64,000 nt of DNA from JBLWXV01 sp048267245 (GTDB lineage Bacteria; Bdellovibrionota; Bacteriovoracia; Bacteriovoracales; Bacteriovoracaceae). Position numbers and translations under genes: made by a program. A model generated the notes under the pieces. It saw only the letters and a program-made list of their open reading frames with translations, was not told where the DNA came from and ran no database searches. Location of the stretch: contig JBLWXV010000001.1 in NCBI GenBank assembly GCA_048267245.1, positions 1,178,001-1,242,000 of the forward strand. The letters run 5' to 3'. This document shows positions 23,386 through 31,515 of this stretch, one piece after another; positions within the stretch are counted from its first letter, which is position 1; each line of letters begins with the position of its first letter.

Positions 23386-23965
23386 CGAATGGGCAAGTTT
23401 TATTAACTCAAAAGTCAGTGGTGCCAATGCCACGGTGAAAGCTGCAGAAGTTGGTGACTCTTCAATTACTGTTGAAGCTGCTAGCCTCTATGCTACTTGT
23501 GAAGCTCTCAAAAATGGCGAGCACGAATTCAACGTACTTCAAGTAATCACAGGAACTGACTTTGGTGAGCACATCGAAGTTGCTTATGTTCTTGCTAGCT
23601 TTACAAAAAATACTGAACTCATTTTGAAGGTGAAGCTTCCAAAGACTTCGAGCACTGCTGAAGTCACAGTGGACTCTGTTGTCTCCCTCTGGAAAGCCGC
23701 TAACTTTCAAGAGCGCGAGTGTTTCGACATGATGGGTGTTCGCTTTAATAATCACCCAGACATGAGAAGAATCCTCTGCCCTGAAGATTGGGTCGGATTT
23801 CCACTTCGCCGCGATTATGAAGTTCAAAAAGAGTGGCATGGAATGGAGATTAATCCAGTTCATAAGAACAATACTTACGATCAAGACTTCGGAGCTAAAC
23901 TCCAGGCTGAATTCGAAGATCCCAAACAAGTTTCAGTTTCTTGGAAAACTGAATTTGGTAACTAG
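23378..23965 (+). CDS. nuoC: NADH-quinone oxidoreductase subunit C
   Basis: A 195-residue subunit of the peripheral arm. The family core is in the C-terminal half: ANFQERECFDMMGVRFNNHPDMRRILCPEDW, then PLRRDYEVQKEWHG. The N-terminal part is less conserved, as usual. It overlaps nuoB by eight bases and precedes nuoD by 17, so they are co-transcribed. It is a separate gene rather than a nuoCD fusion. Confidence 0.92.
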   Translation: MHNEWASFINSKVSGANATVKAAEVGDSSITVEAASLYATCEALKNGEHEFNVLQVITGTDFGEHIEVAYVLASFTKNTELILKVKLPKTSSTAEVTVDSVVSLWKAANFQERECFDMMGVRFNNHPDMRRILCPEDWVGFPLRRDYEVQKEWHGMEINPVHKNNTYDQDFGAKLQAEFEDPKQVSVSWKTEFGN

Positions 23966-23982
23966 TTATTAAGGATAGCGAC

Positions 23983-25155
23983 GTGGGAAACACACAGACA
24001 AAAATTTTAGACGTCACAGGCACAAGACAAAACCCTGAAGAGACTCTTCACACTGAGCTCATGACGGTCAATATGGGTCCTCAGCACCCTGCGACTCACG
24101 GGGTTTTGCGCATTGAGATTGAAACTGACTCAGAGATTGTGGCCAAGGCAACTCCTTATCTTGGTTACCTTCATCGCTGCTTTGAAAAGCACGCTGAAAA
24201 CCTAGACTACAGAGGTGTCATTCCTTTCACTGATCGCATGGATTACATTTCGGCGATGAGTATGGAGTGGGGCTACTGCCTAGCAGTTGAGAAGATGCTT
24301 GGAACAGAAGTTCCTAAGCGCGCTGAATACATCCGCATTATGGTGGCCGAACTTCAGCGCATTTGTTCACACCTTATGTTCTTTGGAACTTACGCCATTG
24401 ACCTTGGTGCTTTCACTCCGTTCCTCTATGCCATTCAAGACCGCGAGCAAATTCTTCGTATTTTCGAAGAACTCTCAGGTGCACGTATGCTTTACAACTA
24501 TGTGTGGATCGGCGGTGTTTGGAACGACATGACTGACGACCACCTTCGTCGCATTTCAAAGTTCTGTGATGAGTTTGAAGAAAACCTCAAAAAATACCAC
24601 GCTCTCGTAGGAGAGAACGCGATTTTCATCGGCCGTACCGCTAATGTTGGTGTTGTCTCTGAAGAGATGGCTTATCAGTATGGGGCAACTGGTCCAGTTC
24701 TTCGCGGCTCTGGTGTTGATTGGGATCTTCGCAAGAAGCGTCCCTATGGTATCTATGAGCAATTTGATTTTGATACAGTCGTAGGCGAAGGTCTTAAAGG
24801 TACTAAGGGCGACTGTTGGGATCGCTACTACGTTCGAGTATTTGAGCTTTTCCAATCAGTAAAAATTATTCGTCAGGCGCTTGAGGGGATTGAAGCTGGT
24901 CCAGTAATGGGCAAAGTTTCAAAGATCATCAAGGTACCAGAAGGCGAAATTTATATGAGAACTGAGTGTCCACGTGGCGAACTTGGATACCACCTGATTT
25001 CAGATGGCGGCAAGAAGCCGTTCCGCCTGAAGGCAAAGTCTTCATGTTTCACACACGTTTCAATGCTTCCAGAGATGGGACCTGGTCAGATGATTGCTGA
25101 CTTTGTGGCTTCAATTGGTAGTATCGACATCGTTCTTGGAGAGGTAGACCGCTAA
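23983..25155 (+). CDS. nuoD: NADH-quinone oxidoreductase subunit D
   Basis: A 390-residue subunit forming the quinone-binding site with NuoB. Hallmarks: NMGPQHPATHGVLRI (quinone-site His/Thr) near residues 30-44, GYLHRCFEKHAENL, DRMDYISAMSMEWGY, and the C-terminal DPVMG-like EAGPVMGKVSK with IGSIDIVLGEVDR. The GTG start at 23983 has AAGGATAGCGAC upstream. Its stop shares one base with the nuoI ATG. Confidence 0.95.
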   Translation: MGNTQTKILDVTGTRQNPEETLHTELMTVNMGPQHPATHGVLRIEIETDSEIVAKATPYLGYLHRCFEKHAENLDYRGVIPFTDRMDYISAMSMEWGYCLAVEKMLGTEVPKRAEYIRIMVAELQRICSHLMFFGTYAIDLGAFTPFLYAIQDREQILRIFEELSGARMLYNYVWIGGVWNDMTDDHLRRISKFCDEFEENLKKYHALVGENAIFIGRTANVGVVSEEMAYQYGATGPVLRGSGVDWDLRKKRPYGIYEQFDFDTVVGEGLKGTKGDCWDRYYVRVFELFQSVKIIRQALEGIEAGPVMGKVSKIIKVPEGEIYMRTECPRGELGYHLISDGGKKPFRLKAKSSCFTHVSMLPEMGPGQMIADFVASIGSIDIVLGEVDR

Positions 25156-25682
25156 TGGAAACTGTAACATCAATGGATCATCGTCAAGAGACTCTCACTA
25201 TTGGTAAGTGGTTTGGAAACGTTTGGCGTGCCATTCGCACTACTGCTAAAGGGATGAGCATCACTTTAAAATACGTCTATGGTGTAAAACCAGTGACTAT
25301 TGAATATCCAGAAGTGAGGGAAACTCTTCCAGAGAACTCGCGCTCAAGACTCTTTAACGACGTAGAAAATTGTATTTCATGTATGCAATGTGCAGTTGCT
25401 TGTCCTGTAGACTGTATCTACATCACGGCCGTGAAGCGCGATAAAGAGGCTCCAAAAATTAAGACTGACGACGGCACACCCATTCGCCTCGATCTTAAGC
25501 AATACACAATCGACACTTCTCTTTGCTGCTACTGTGGACTCTGTACAACAGTATGTCCCACAGAATGTATCCAGCACACGACTGACTATGAGTACGCGGT
25601 CTATACTCTAGATCAAATGAAGTACGACTATATGTCGCCAGAAGTACGTGCCTGGAGAGAGCGCATCGTTTCTAAGAGATAA
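25155..25682 (+). CDS. nuoI: NADH-quinone oxidoreductase subunit I
   Basis: A 175-residue 2x[4Fe-4S] subunit. The first cluster motif is C73-x2-C76-x2-C79-x3-C83 with C87. The second is C124-x2-C127-x2-C130-x3-C134 with C138. The start overlaps the nuoD stop by one base. It directly follows nuoD with no nuoE, F, G or H between, and the next gene is unrelated, so this cluster carries only four subunits. Other complex I genes must lie elsewhere, if the complex is complete. Confidence 0.93.
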   Translation: METVTSMDHRQETLTIGKWFGNVWRAIRTTAKGMSITLKYVYGVKPVTIEYPEVRETLPENSRSRLFNDVENCISCMQCAVACPVDCIYITAVKRDKEAPKIKTDDGTPIRLDLKQYTIDTSLCCYCGLCTTVCPTECIQHTTDYEYAVYTLDQMKYDYMSPEVRAWRERIVSKR

Positions 25683-25690
25683 TTCCAATT

Positions 25691-25743
25691 CGGTGCCAGA
25701 TGACTTTTGGGACGCTTAGCGTCCCAAAAGTCATCTGGCACCG
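25691..25743. repeat. Perfect 25-bp-stem palindrome (REP-like)
   Basis: The left arm (25691-25715) and right arm (25719-25743) are exact reverse complements around a 3-base loop TTA. The arm core is GTGCCAGATGACTTTTGGGA. A 22-base part of the arm recurs at 12815-12836. It lies eight bases after the nuoI stop. No T-run follows, so it is not a classic terminator. It resembles intergenic palindromic repeats (REP-type). Confidence 0.85.
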
Positions 25744-25842
25744 GACTGTCTAAAATCCTGACACCCCCTGAAATAATCGCCCTCATCCCCCCAACCTAAA
25801 CAAAGTTTCGATAAAATGTTCCCAAGAGATATAGGGGGACAT

Positions 25843-26259
25843 ATGAAATTACTAAGCATTATTTTCTTAATGATCGCTAGCGCCACAGCAATGGCAAGCG
25901 ACTCATCATACCGAGTTGAAGTTAACCGCGCGATGGACGCCAGCGACTTTCAAGAGCGCGAAACTCAAAAACTCATGGGTGTTGCCGATGGGGAGATTCT
26001 CCTCTTTAGTACGCGCCCAAGTGAATCACTGCTCATTGACTGCTCTGAAGGCAATGGAAAACTTAATTATTCATCATTTTCTGAAGGTGCTGAGTCAGTG
26101 CGCGAAAACTTTAGCTTCGATTCAATCGCTAAATGTGAAGCCTTTGGGGCCCTCGTTTCAGGCGACAAGGAAAAGATCGGCGTCTCAACTAAGATTGATA
26201 TCGATCTAGACTTTGGAACATCTAAAATTAAAAGTATTCATTTCTCAGAGGATCTCTAA
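25843..26259 (+). CDS. Small secreted protein of unknown function
   Basis: A 138-residue exported protein with signal peptide MKLLSIIFLMIASATAMA. The mature part is acidic, with two cysteines (LLIDCSEG and SIAKCEAF) that could pair. The C-terminal strands alternate (STKIDIDLDFGTSKIKSIHF). AGGGGG lies just before ATG at 25843; the ATG at 25816 is less likely. A 15-base string TTTCGATAAAATGTT at 25806-25820 recurs exactly before the SPOR gene at 46339. No family is recognised. Confidence 0.6.
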   Translation: MKLLSIIFLMIASATAMASDSSYRVEVNRAMDASDFQERETQKLMGVADGEILLFSTRPSESLLIDCSEGNGKLNYSSFSEGAESVRENFSFDSIAKCEAFGALVSGDKEKIGVSTKIDIDLDFGTSKIKSIHFSEDL

Positions 26260-26292
26260 GAGATTCCTCGACTCTCGATGATGCGTTTTGCG

Positions 26293-26322
26293 AAAGGGCC
26301 ACTTTTCCCGGTGGCCCTTTTC
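26293..26322 (+). terminator. Intrinsic terminator after small secreted gene
   Basis: AAAGGGCCAC (26293-26302) pairs with GTGGCCCTTT (26311-26320), followed by TCATTTT. The A-run on the left could make it work in both directions. It separates the small secreted gene from paaZ. Confidence 0.8.
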
Positions 26323-26401
26323 ATTTTGAACGAAGCAAAGCAGCGTTTCGCTCTCCGAATTAACCCCTATGATAATGGGGTCATTTTTTGGGAGAGTATC
26401 T

Positions 26402-28435
26402 ATGAAAATTGGAAATTACGTCGAAGGCAAATGGGTTGAAGGAAGAGGCGAGGGGCAGGCCCTTTTTGATGCCTCCTTGAATGAAAAGATCGCAGTGGCT
26501 TCAACTGATGGTATTGAAGTTGGGGCCGTGCTTGATTACGCCAGAAAAGTGGGTTCTCCCAAGCTAAGAAAAATGACTTTCCACGAGCGCGGTCGCATGC
26601 TCAAGGCCCTTGCCCTCCACCTTACAGAGAAGAAAGATCATTTCTACAAAGTATCGGCACAGACCGGGGCCACAAAAGTCGACTCGTGGATCGATATTGA
26701 AGGTGGTTTTGGCAACCTTTTTACTTACGCTTCTAAAGGCCGCCGCGAACTTCCAAATCTTCCCTATCTTGTCGATGGAAAAGTAGAGCATCTCTCTAAG
26801 GGGGGAACCTTTCTTGGCCATCATATTTGCACTGCCCTTGATGGTGTTGCCGTTCACATTAATGCGTTTAACTTTCCCGTCTGGGGAATGCTTGAGAAGA
26901 TTGCAGTGAACCTACTTGCCGGCATGCCTGCGGTCGTGAAGCCAGCGACGGCTACCAGTTATCTAACAGAAGTTGTGGTGCGAGAAATTATTAAATCAGA
27001 AATTCTTCCAGAAGGCGCCTTGCAATTACTTTGTGGTGGTGCGCGCGATCTTATGGACTACGTCGATTCTCAAGACGTCGTTACTTTCACTGGCTCGGCT
27101 TCAACAGGGATGATGCTAAAGAAACATCCAAATGTTACAGAGAGGGCAGTACGCTTTAATATGGAAGCAGATTCACTCAATTGCTCTATCCTCGGAAAAG
27201 ATGTCACTCCTGAAATGCCTGAGTTCGATATCTTTATTAAAGAGGTTGCTAAAGAAATTACCATTAAGGCGGGGCAAAAGTGTACGGCGATCAGAAGAAT
27301 TATTGTTCCTCATCACCTCATGGACTCAGTTGGAAGTGCTCTTTCAAAGCGCCTTGAAGGTGTAGTAGTCGGAGACCCTCGCACTGATGGTGTTCGCATG
27401 GGACCGCTCGCTTCGAAGTCGCAACTTGAGGATGTGAGTTCTCGTTTAGAAGCGCTTAAGAAAAGCTGTAAGCTTATCTACTCTGGCGATGAATCTAAGA
27501 TCCAATCAAGTGGCGAGGGTTTCTTTATGACTCCCAAATTACTTCGCTGTGACGACGCTCTAGGAAACGAGGATGTTCACAATATTGAAGCCTTTGGCCC
27601 AATTTCTACTTTGATGGGTTATGAGACGAATGAAGAGGCAGTAGTGCTGGCCAAGAAAGGCAAGGGCTCACTGGTTGGCTCTTTGGTAACTTATGATGCT
27701 CAAAATGCCTGTGAGATCGTGGTTTCTATGGCTAGTCATCATGGGCGTGTGATGGTGCTAGATCGCGATTGTGCTAAAGAATCAACTGGTCACGGCTCAC
27801 CAATGCCACAACTCGTTCACGGTGGCCCTGGTCGCGCCGGTGGTGGTGAAGAGATGGGCGGGTTACGTGGAATTCATCACTATATGCAAAGAACGGCAAT
27901 TCAAGGGCATCCCACCATGCTCACAAAGATCACTGGAGTCTATCAGCCGGGTGCTGCTCAAAAAATTGATCGCATTCATCCATTTAAAAAATATTTTAAT
28001 GAACTTGAAATCGGTGAGACCCTGGTTACACATAATCGCACGGTAACCGAAGCGGATATTGTCAATTTTGGCAATCTCAGTTGGGATCACTTCTATGCCC
28101 ATACCGACGATACTTCATTTGATGGCACTCTCTTTGAGCGCCGAGTGGCCCATGGCTACTTTGTCATTTCCGCTGCTGCTGGTCTCTTTGTTGACCCGGC
28201 CAAAGGCCCAGTACTTGCCAACTATGGTTTAGATGAACTTCGCTTTATTAAGCCTGTGTACGTTGGTGCGACAATAAATGTTCACTTAACAGTGAAAGAA
28301 AAAATTTCCCAGGAAAAGCGTGAGGACGAGTGCGCTCGTGGTATAGTGAAGTGGCTAGTCGACGTCAAAGACGAGACCGGAGAGAGTGTGGCGCTTGCTA
28401 CAATTTTAACTCTGGTCGAAAGAAAAGAAGAATAG
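26402..28435 (+). CDS. paaZ: PaaZ-like bifunctional aldehyde dehydrogenase/enoyl-CoA hydratase
   Basis: A 677-residue fusion. Residues about 1-515 form an aldehyde dehydrogenase with FNMEAD (general-base Glu) and GQKCTAIRR (catalytic Cys). Residues about 535-677 form a MaoC-like hotdog hydratase (GETLVTHNRTVTEADIVNFGNLSWDHFYAHTD and FERRVAHGYFVISAAAGL, with D and H of the R-hydratase site). In phenylacetate catabolism PaaZ opens the oxepin-CoA ring and oxidises the aldehyde formed. No other paa gene is in the window, so another substrate is possible. GGGAGAG lies five to six bases before ATG at 26402. Confidence 0.88.
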   Translation: MKIGNYVEGKWVEGRGEGQALFDASLNEKIAVASTDGIEVGAVLDYARKVGSPKLRKMTFHERGRMLKALALHLTEKKDHFYKVSAQTGATKVDSWIDIEGGFGNLFTYASKGRRELPNLPYLVDGKVEHLSKGGTFLGHHICTALDGVAVHINAFNFPVWGMLEKIAVNLLAGMPAVVKPATATSYLTEVVVREIIKSEILPEGALQLLCGGARDLMDYVDSQDVVTFTGSASTGMMLKKHPNVTERAVRFNMEADSLNCSILGKDVTPEMPEFDIFIKEVAKEITIKAGQKCTAIRRIIVPHHLMDSVGSALSKRLEGVVVGDPRTDGVRMGPLASKSQLEDVSSRLEALKKSCKLIYSGDESKIQSSGEGFFMTPKLLRCDDALGNEDVHNIEAFGPISTLMGYETNEEAVVLAKKGKGSLVGSLVTYDAQNACEIVVSMASHHGRVMVLDRDCAKESTGHGSPMPQLVHGGPGRAGGGEEMGGLRGIHHYMQRTAIQGHPTMLTKITGVYQPGAAQKIDRIHPFKKYFNELEIGETLVTHNRTVTEADIVNFGNLSWDHFYAHTDDTSFDGTLFERRVAHGYFVISAAAGLFVDPAKGPVLANYGLDELRFIKPVYVGATINVHLTVKEKISQEKREDECARGIVKWLVDVKDETGESVALATILTLVERKEE

Positions 28436-28446
28436 GAACAGATTTA

Positions 28447-28815
28447 ATGAAGTATTTCTTATTTGCTCTAGGGCTAACTCTTCCTCTCACACTCAGTGCC
28501 CAAGGTGGTGCTGAGCAGGCCAGGGCATGTGATCAAATTGCATGCTCAGACCTGGCCCCGAAGGAGCGTTATCATTGCCTAGAGCAAAAAAAGCTTTGTC
28601 ATCGCCGTGCCTTTACAGCTCAACTCTCTGATTGGAAGAAGAGTGGAATTGAGAAAGATCGTCGAAAGAGTGTACTCGAGGCACTGGGTAGTGCACTTGA
28701 TAAAAATAAACAACTCATCACGAGATTAGAGCAAGAAATTAAAGAGCTTTCAAACGACATGAAAGAGATCGAAACTCAAATTGATGCCGTTAAAAAGCTC
28801 AAGACTAAAAATTAA
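28447..28815 (+). CDS. Small secreted cysteine/coiled-coil protein
   Basis: A 122-residue exported protein, signal peptide MKYFLFALGLTLPLTLSA. The mature N-terminus has four cysteines (ACDQIACSDLAPKERYHCLEQKKLC), spaced for two disulfides. The C-terminal 50 residues form a coiled coil (KQLITRLEQEIKELSNDMKEIETQI). The start at 28447 has AGGA upstream; the longer frame back to 28330 lies inside paaZ. It ends with a four-base tail overlap with the convergent 710-residue gene. Unrecognised family. Confidence 0.6.
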   Translation: MKYFLFALGLTLPLTLSAQGGAEQARACDQIACSDLAPKERYHCLEQKKLCHRRAFTAQLSDWKKSGIEKDRRKSVLEALGSALDKNKQLITRLEQEIKELSNDMKEIETQIDAVKKLKTKN

Positions 28816-30944
28816 AAGAGATTTTTAAAGAAGTCGACGATCCCTCCAAAGAGATCACCAAGCCAGCCAAAGAAGCCGCCGCCTTCCTCTTTCTCCCCTT
28901 CAGGAGTATAGCCCTCACGCACGTTGTGAACCGCAGGATCGCGATTGGCACCATTGGCGCTGGCCAAGCTAGGCGAGGGCTTAGGGCAAACTTCTCCGTT
29001 TTTTCGGTAGTTTTGTACAAAGCGGGCGAGCAGTTGGTTGTACTGAGCATTTAGAGCACATTGATAGCTTTTAAACTGAGTGCCAACCGAGTTGCCAGAT
29101 CTGTCTGGAACAAATTTGGGAACTAAAGTCTCACCAGGGCAATTAAACATTGAGCACACACGGCTATACTCTTCCGAGGGCTGACCGGCGACTCTGCCCA
29201 CACTATGGTGTACGCCATCTCTCTCTTGGAAAAAGTGCATGCCAGCGTTGAGAGTACAGCTCTGAAACATCGGAATAAGATAGTCGAGATTCGTGTGATG
29301 AAGCGAATCGTTCTTAGGCTTTCTATTTTTTAGATATGTTTCGTATTGATTCTCAAGACGGTTTTCAAACTTCACACGGTAGAGTGAAACGAGAGCGTCG
29401 TGGGCCAATCGTGTTGACTCAAAAGTTTGAATATCATTTGTAGCAAAGGGAGTATTTTTTGAGAGCATTGGAGAACTAGTCTCCATGGCCTTGAGTCTTC
29501 CGACCATTGTAGAAGCTTTTTCACTTTGCTCTTTAGTCCAATACCTTCTCATCAGATCAACTACATCAAGAGGTTTAGCTCCCTCTGTGCCTTTCACACT
29601 ATCAACTAGTTTCTTATTGGCCTCAGTCATCTTGTTGACATCAAGTGTTCCGGCACTTCGTGCTGAGTCCCAGTCTCTGTAGGCACCGACTACATTCTTA
29701 AGTCTTGCTGCAGTGATGACGTCGGCTGACTTCGTTACGTCAGACTCAAGAGCAGCAGCAGCTTTTTCAAGATAGTCTACCAGGCTTACCTGAGTGCCGT
29801 CAGGAGTAGCAATTTTACTAGAGAGCATCGCGCGAATCTGATCGGCGAGGTCGGCTTGTCCGAGGGGGTCAGTTGCCGCAGTAATTTTCTTCATGAGGTC
29901 AGCGAGTCTATTAATCTGACCTAGGTATTCATCTTGTCTTGATTCACTACAAGTGAGTCCAGCAACTGGCAGATTGAAGCTTTGAGGCTCTGGTTTGCCA
30001 CAAGCGAGGACTTCATTTTGAACAGAGTAGTAGAGGCAATTGAGATCGGTCCATTGCTCTTCACCCTCGATGAGTTGTAAGTACTCATTGGCGCCAGTGT
30101 TATTAAAGAAGCGATCAACTAGAGCTGAAAGTACGCTACCACCTAGGGCGATGCCTGCACCGGCAACTGGGCCAGCGACAGCAAATGAGCCCATAGTTGT
30201 TATGAGCGGGATTACTGACTGAGTAATATTTCTGATAATATCTGTATTACTACATTCGCTAGATGATGAAATTAGGTTTGTAGCCACTCGTGAGATCTCT
30301 GTAATCTTCGCGCGGTACGCTTCATTCTTTCTATTTTCTAACTCTAGCTCTGAACGAATTTCACATTCTTCCACTTTGCGATAGAAAGCTTCTTGGTAGA
30401 CTTTGTCGACGCAAAGATCGAAACGCTGACCTTGACTTAGACCTTGATACTCAATATCGAGTGTCGTTTCATCGATTTCATCAGCAGGCTTTTTAAACTT
30501 CTCGCACGGACGATAGCGGGGGAGAAAATCTGCTCCCACAACAAAGTATTCGTTGCTCTTAGACTCGATCACGAGTTGTTTTTCTTTAGCGAGAATACCT
30601 TGATAGTTATCACAAGTAAGGGGAGTAGAACCATCGAGGTTAATTTGGTTAATCGGAAAATTTTGCTCAAGCACCGACTCCAAGAGTTCATCGAGGCTCG
30701 CCGCGTTTCTAGAAATGGTCTCACTACAGGCCGAACTGTTTCCAATAAGCCCTTTAAGTGCGGCCCTAACTTTTGAAATTGTGTCCGTGGCCGAATTATT
30801 GCCTTGAAATGGGCAACTCGCTGGAGCACCCGTTGTTGCAGTCTCTTGCGCAGCTACAGGAGTGCTCACTCCGATTGCCGCCACGTGATTGAGAAGCAGG
30901 AACGCACTTAAAAATGATGTCTTTAGTTTCTGATTAAATCTCAT
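28812..30944 (-). CDS. Large secreted protein of unknown function with glycine-rich hydrophobic segment
   Basis: A 710-residue exported protein (signal ending ...VSTPVAAQE). The mature chain is mostly helical with about 15 dispersed cysteines. Around residues 240-275 it has a Gly/Ala-rich hydrophobic stretch (TMGSFAVAGPVAGAGIALGG) that could enter a membrane. The last 25 residues are a Gly/Phe/Trp-rich amphipathic tail (GGGFFGWLGDLFGGIVDFF) after a flexible linker EGEKEEGGG. No family is recognised. The start overlaps the stop of the 175-residue secreted gene (ATGA), so the two are one operon and may act together outside the cytosol. Confidence 0.65.
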   Translation of the reverse strand: MRFNQKLKTSFLSAFLLLNHVAAIGVSTPVAAQETATTGAPASCPFQGNNSATDTISKVRAALKGLIGNSSACSETISRNAASLDELLESVLEQNFPINQINLDGSTPLTCDNYQGILAKEKQLVIESKSNEYFVVGADFLPRYRPCEKFKKPADEIDETTLDIEYQGLSQGQRFDLCVDKVYQEAFYRKVEECEIRSELELENRKNEAYRAKITEISRVATNLISSSSECSNTDIIRNITQSVIPLITTMGSFAVAGPVAGAGIALGGSVLSALVDRFFNNTGANEYLQLIEGEEQWTDLNCLYYSVQNEVLACGKPEPQSFNLPVAGLTCSESRQDEYLGQINRLADLMKKITAATDPLGQADLADQIRAMLSSKIATPDGTQVSLVDYLEKAAAALESDVTKSADVITAARLKNVVGAYRDWDSARSAGTLDVNKMTEANKKLVDSVKGTEGAKPLDVVDLMRRYWTKEQSEKASTMVGRLKAMETSSPMLSKNTPFATNDIQTFESTRLAHDALVSLYRVKFENRLENQYETYLKNRKPKNDSLHHTNLDYLIPMFQSCTLNAGMHFFQERDGVHHSVGRVAGQPSEEYSRVCSMFNCPGETLVPKFVPDRSGNSVGTQFKSYQCALNAQYNQLLARFVQNYRKNGEVCPKPSPSLASANGANRDPAVHNVREGYTPEGEKEEGGGFFGWLGDLFGGIVDFFKNLF

Positions 30945-31468
30945 GAGCGACCCCCTTGGAGGCCAAGAATCGCATCGATTTCATTTACAGAATCTACGCT
31001 AACTTTCTTTGGAAAGTGAAAAGTCCAAGTATAGAAAAATAGCATATCGCTTCTAGACCTAGAGATTTTAGCTTCAATCACTTGGTACATTGAACGAGGA
31101 AGTGTATGAGACTCGCTTGTTTGGACAATACAGACGTTATCTTTCATAAAAACTTGGTAATTATCTTCAGTGTAAAATTTCTTTGCCTTGTCACACTCTG
31201 CTTTTAGTAGAGTCATTGCTGAAGCAGGCGAGCGCTTTGAAATAAAGCGAACTTCGTTTTCAAACACTCCTCTAAGCCCCGAAATTGATCGGTGCTCAAT
31301 GAGTGGCATGGTCTTTTGAAAAGTTTTTTCAGATAGGGCATAATCCCAGTTCTTCGTTTCATAATAGACCTTGTGTCCATCGGCCAGGGCGATGAATGCA
31401 GGTCCGGTCTTAGCACTTGCGATCAGTGCCGAGAGCGCCAAAATTGTTATCAGAAGTTTCTTAACCAT
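30941..31468 (-). CDS. Secreted protein of unknown function, operon partner of the 710-residue protein
   Basis: A 175-residue exported protein with signal peptide MVKKLLITILALSALIASA. The mature part is mixed alpha/beta with two cysteines (LLKAECDKAKKF and DNVCIVQTSESH). AAAGGTGGAATTTCA precedes ATG. It is the first gene of a two-gene operon, overlapping the next by four bases. No family is recognised; a chaperone or partner role is only a guess. Confidence 0.6.
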   Translation of the reverse strand: MVKKLLITILALSALIASAKTGPAFIALADGHKVYYETKNWDYALSEKTFQKTMPLIEHRSISGLRGVFENEVRFISKRSPASAMTLLKAECDKAKKFYTEDNYQVFMKDNVCIVQTSESHTLPRSMYQVIEAKISRSRSDMLFFYTWTFHFPKKVSVDSVNEIDAILGLQGGRS

Positions 31469-31515
31469 TGAAATTCCACCTTTCTCTGTGAAACTTATCG
31501 GTCAATTCAGTAAAA

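Noticed and set aside
25691..25743. Palindrome as an ordinary rho-independent terminator
   Set aside because: No T-run follows on either strand, and one arm recurs elsewhere, so a repeat element fits better.
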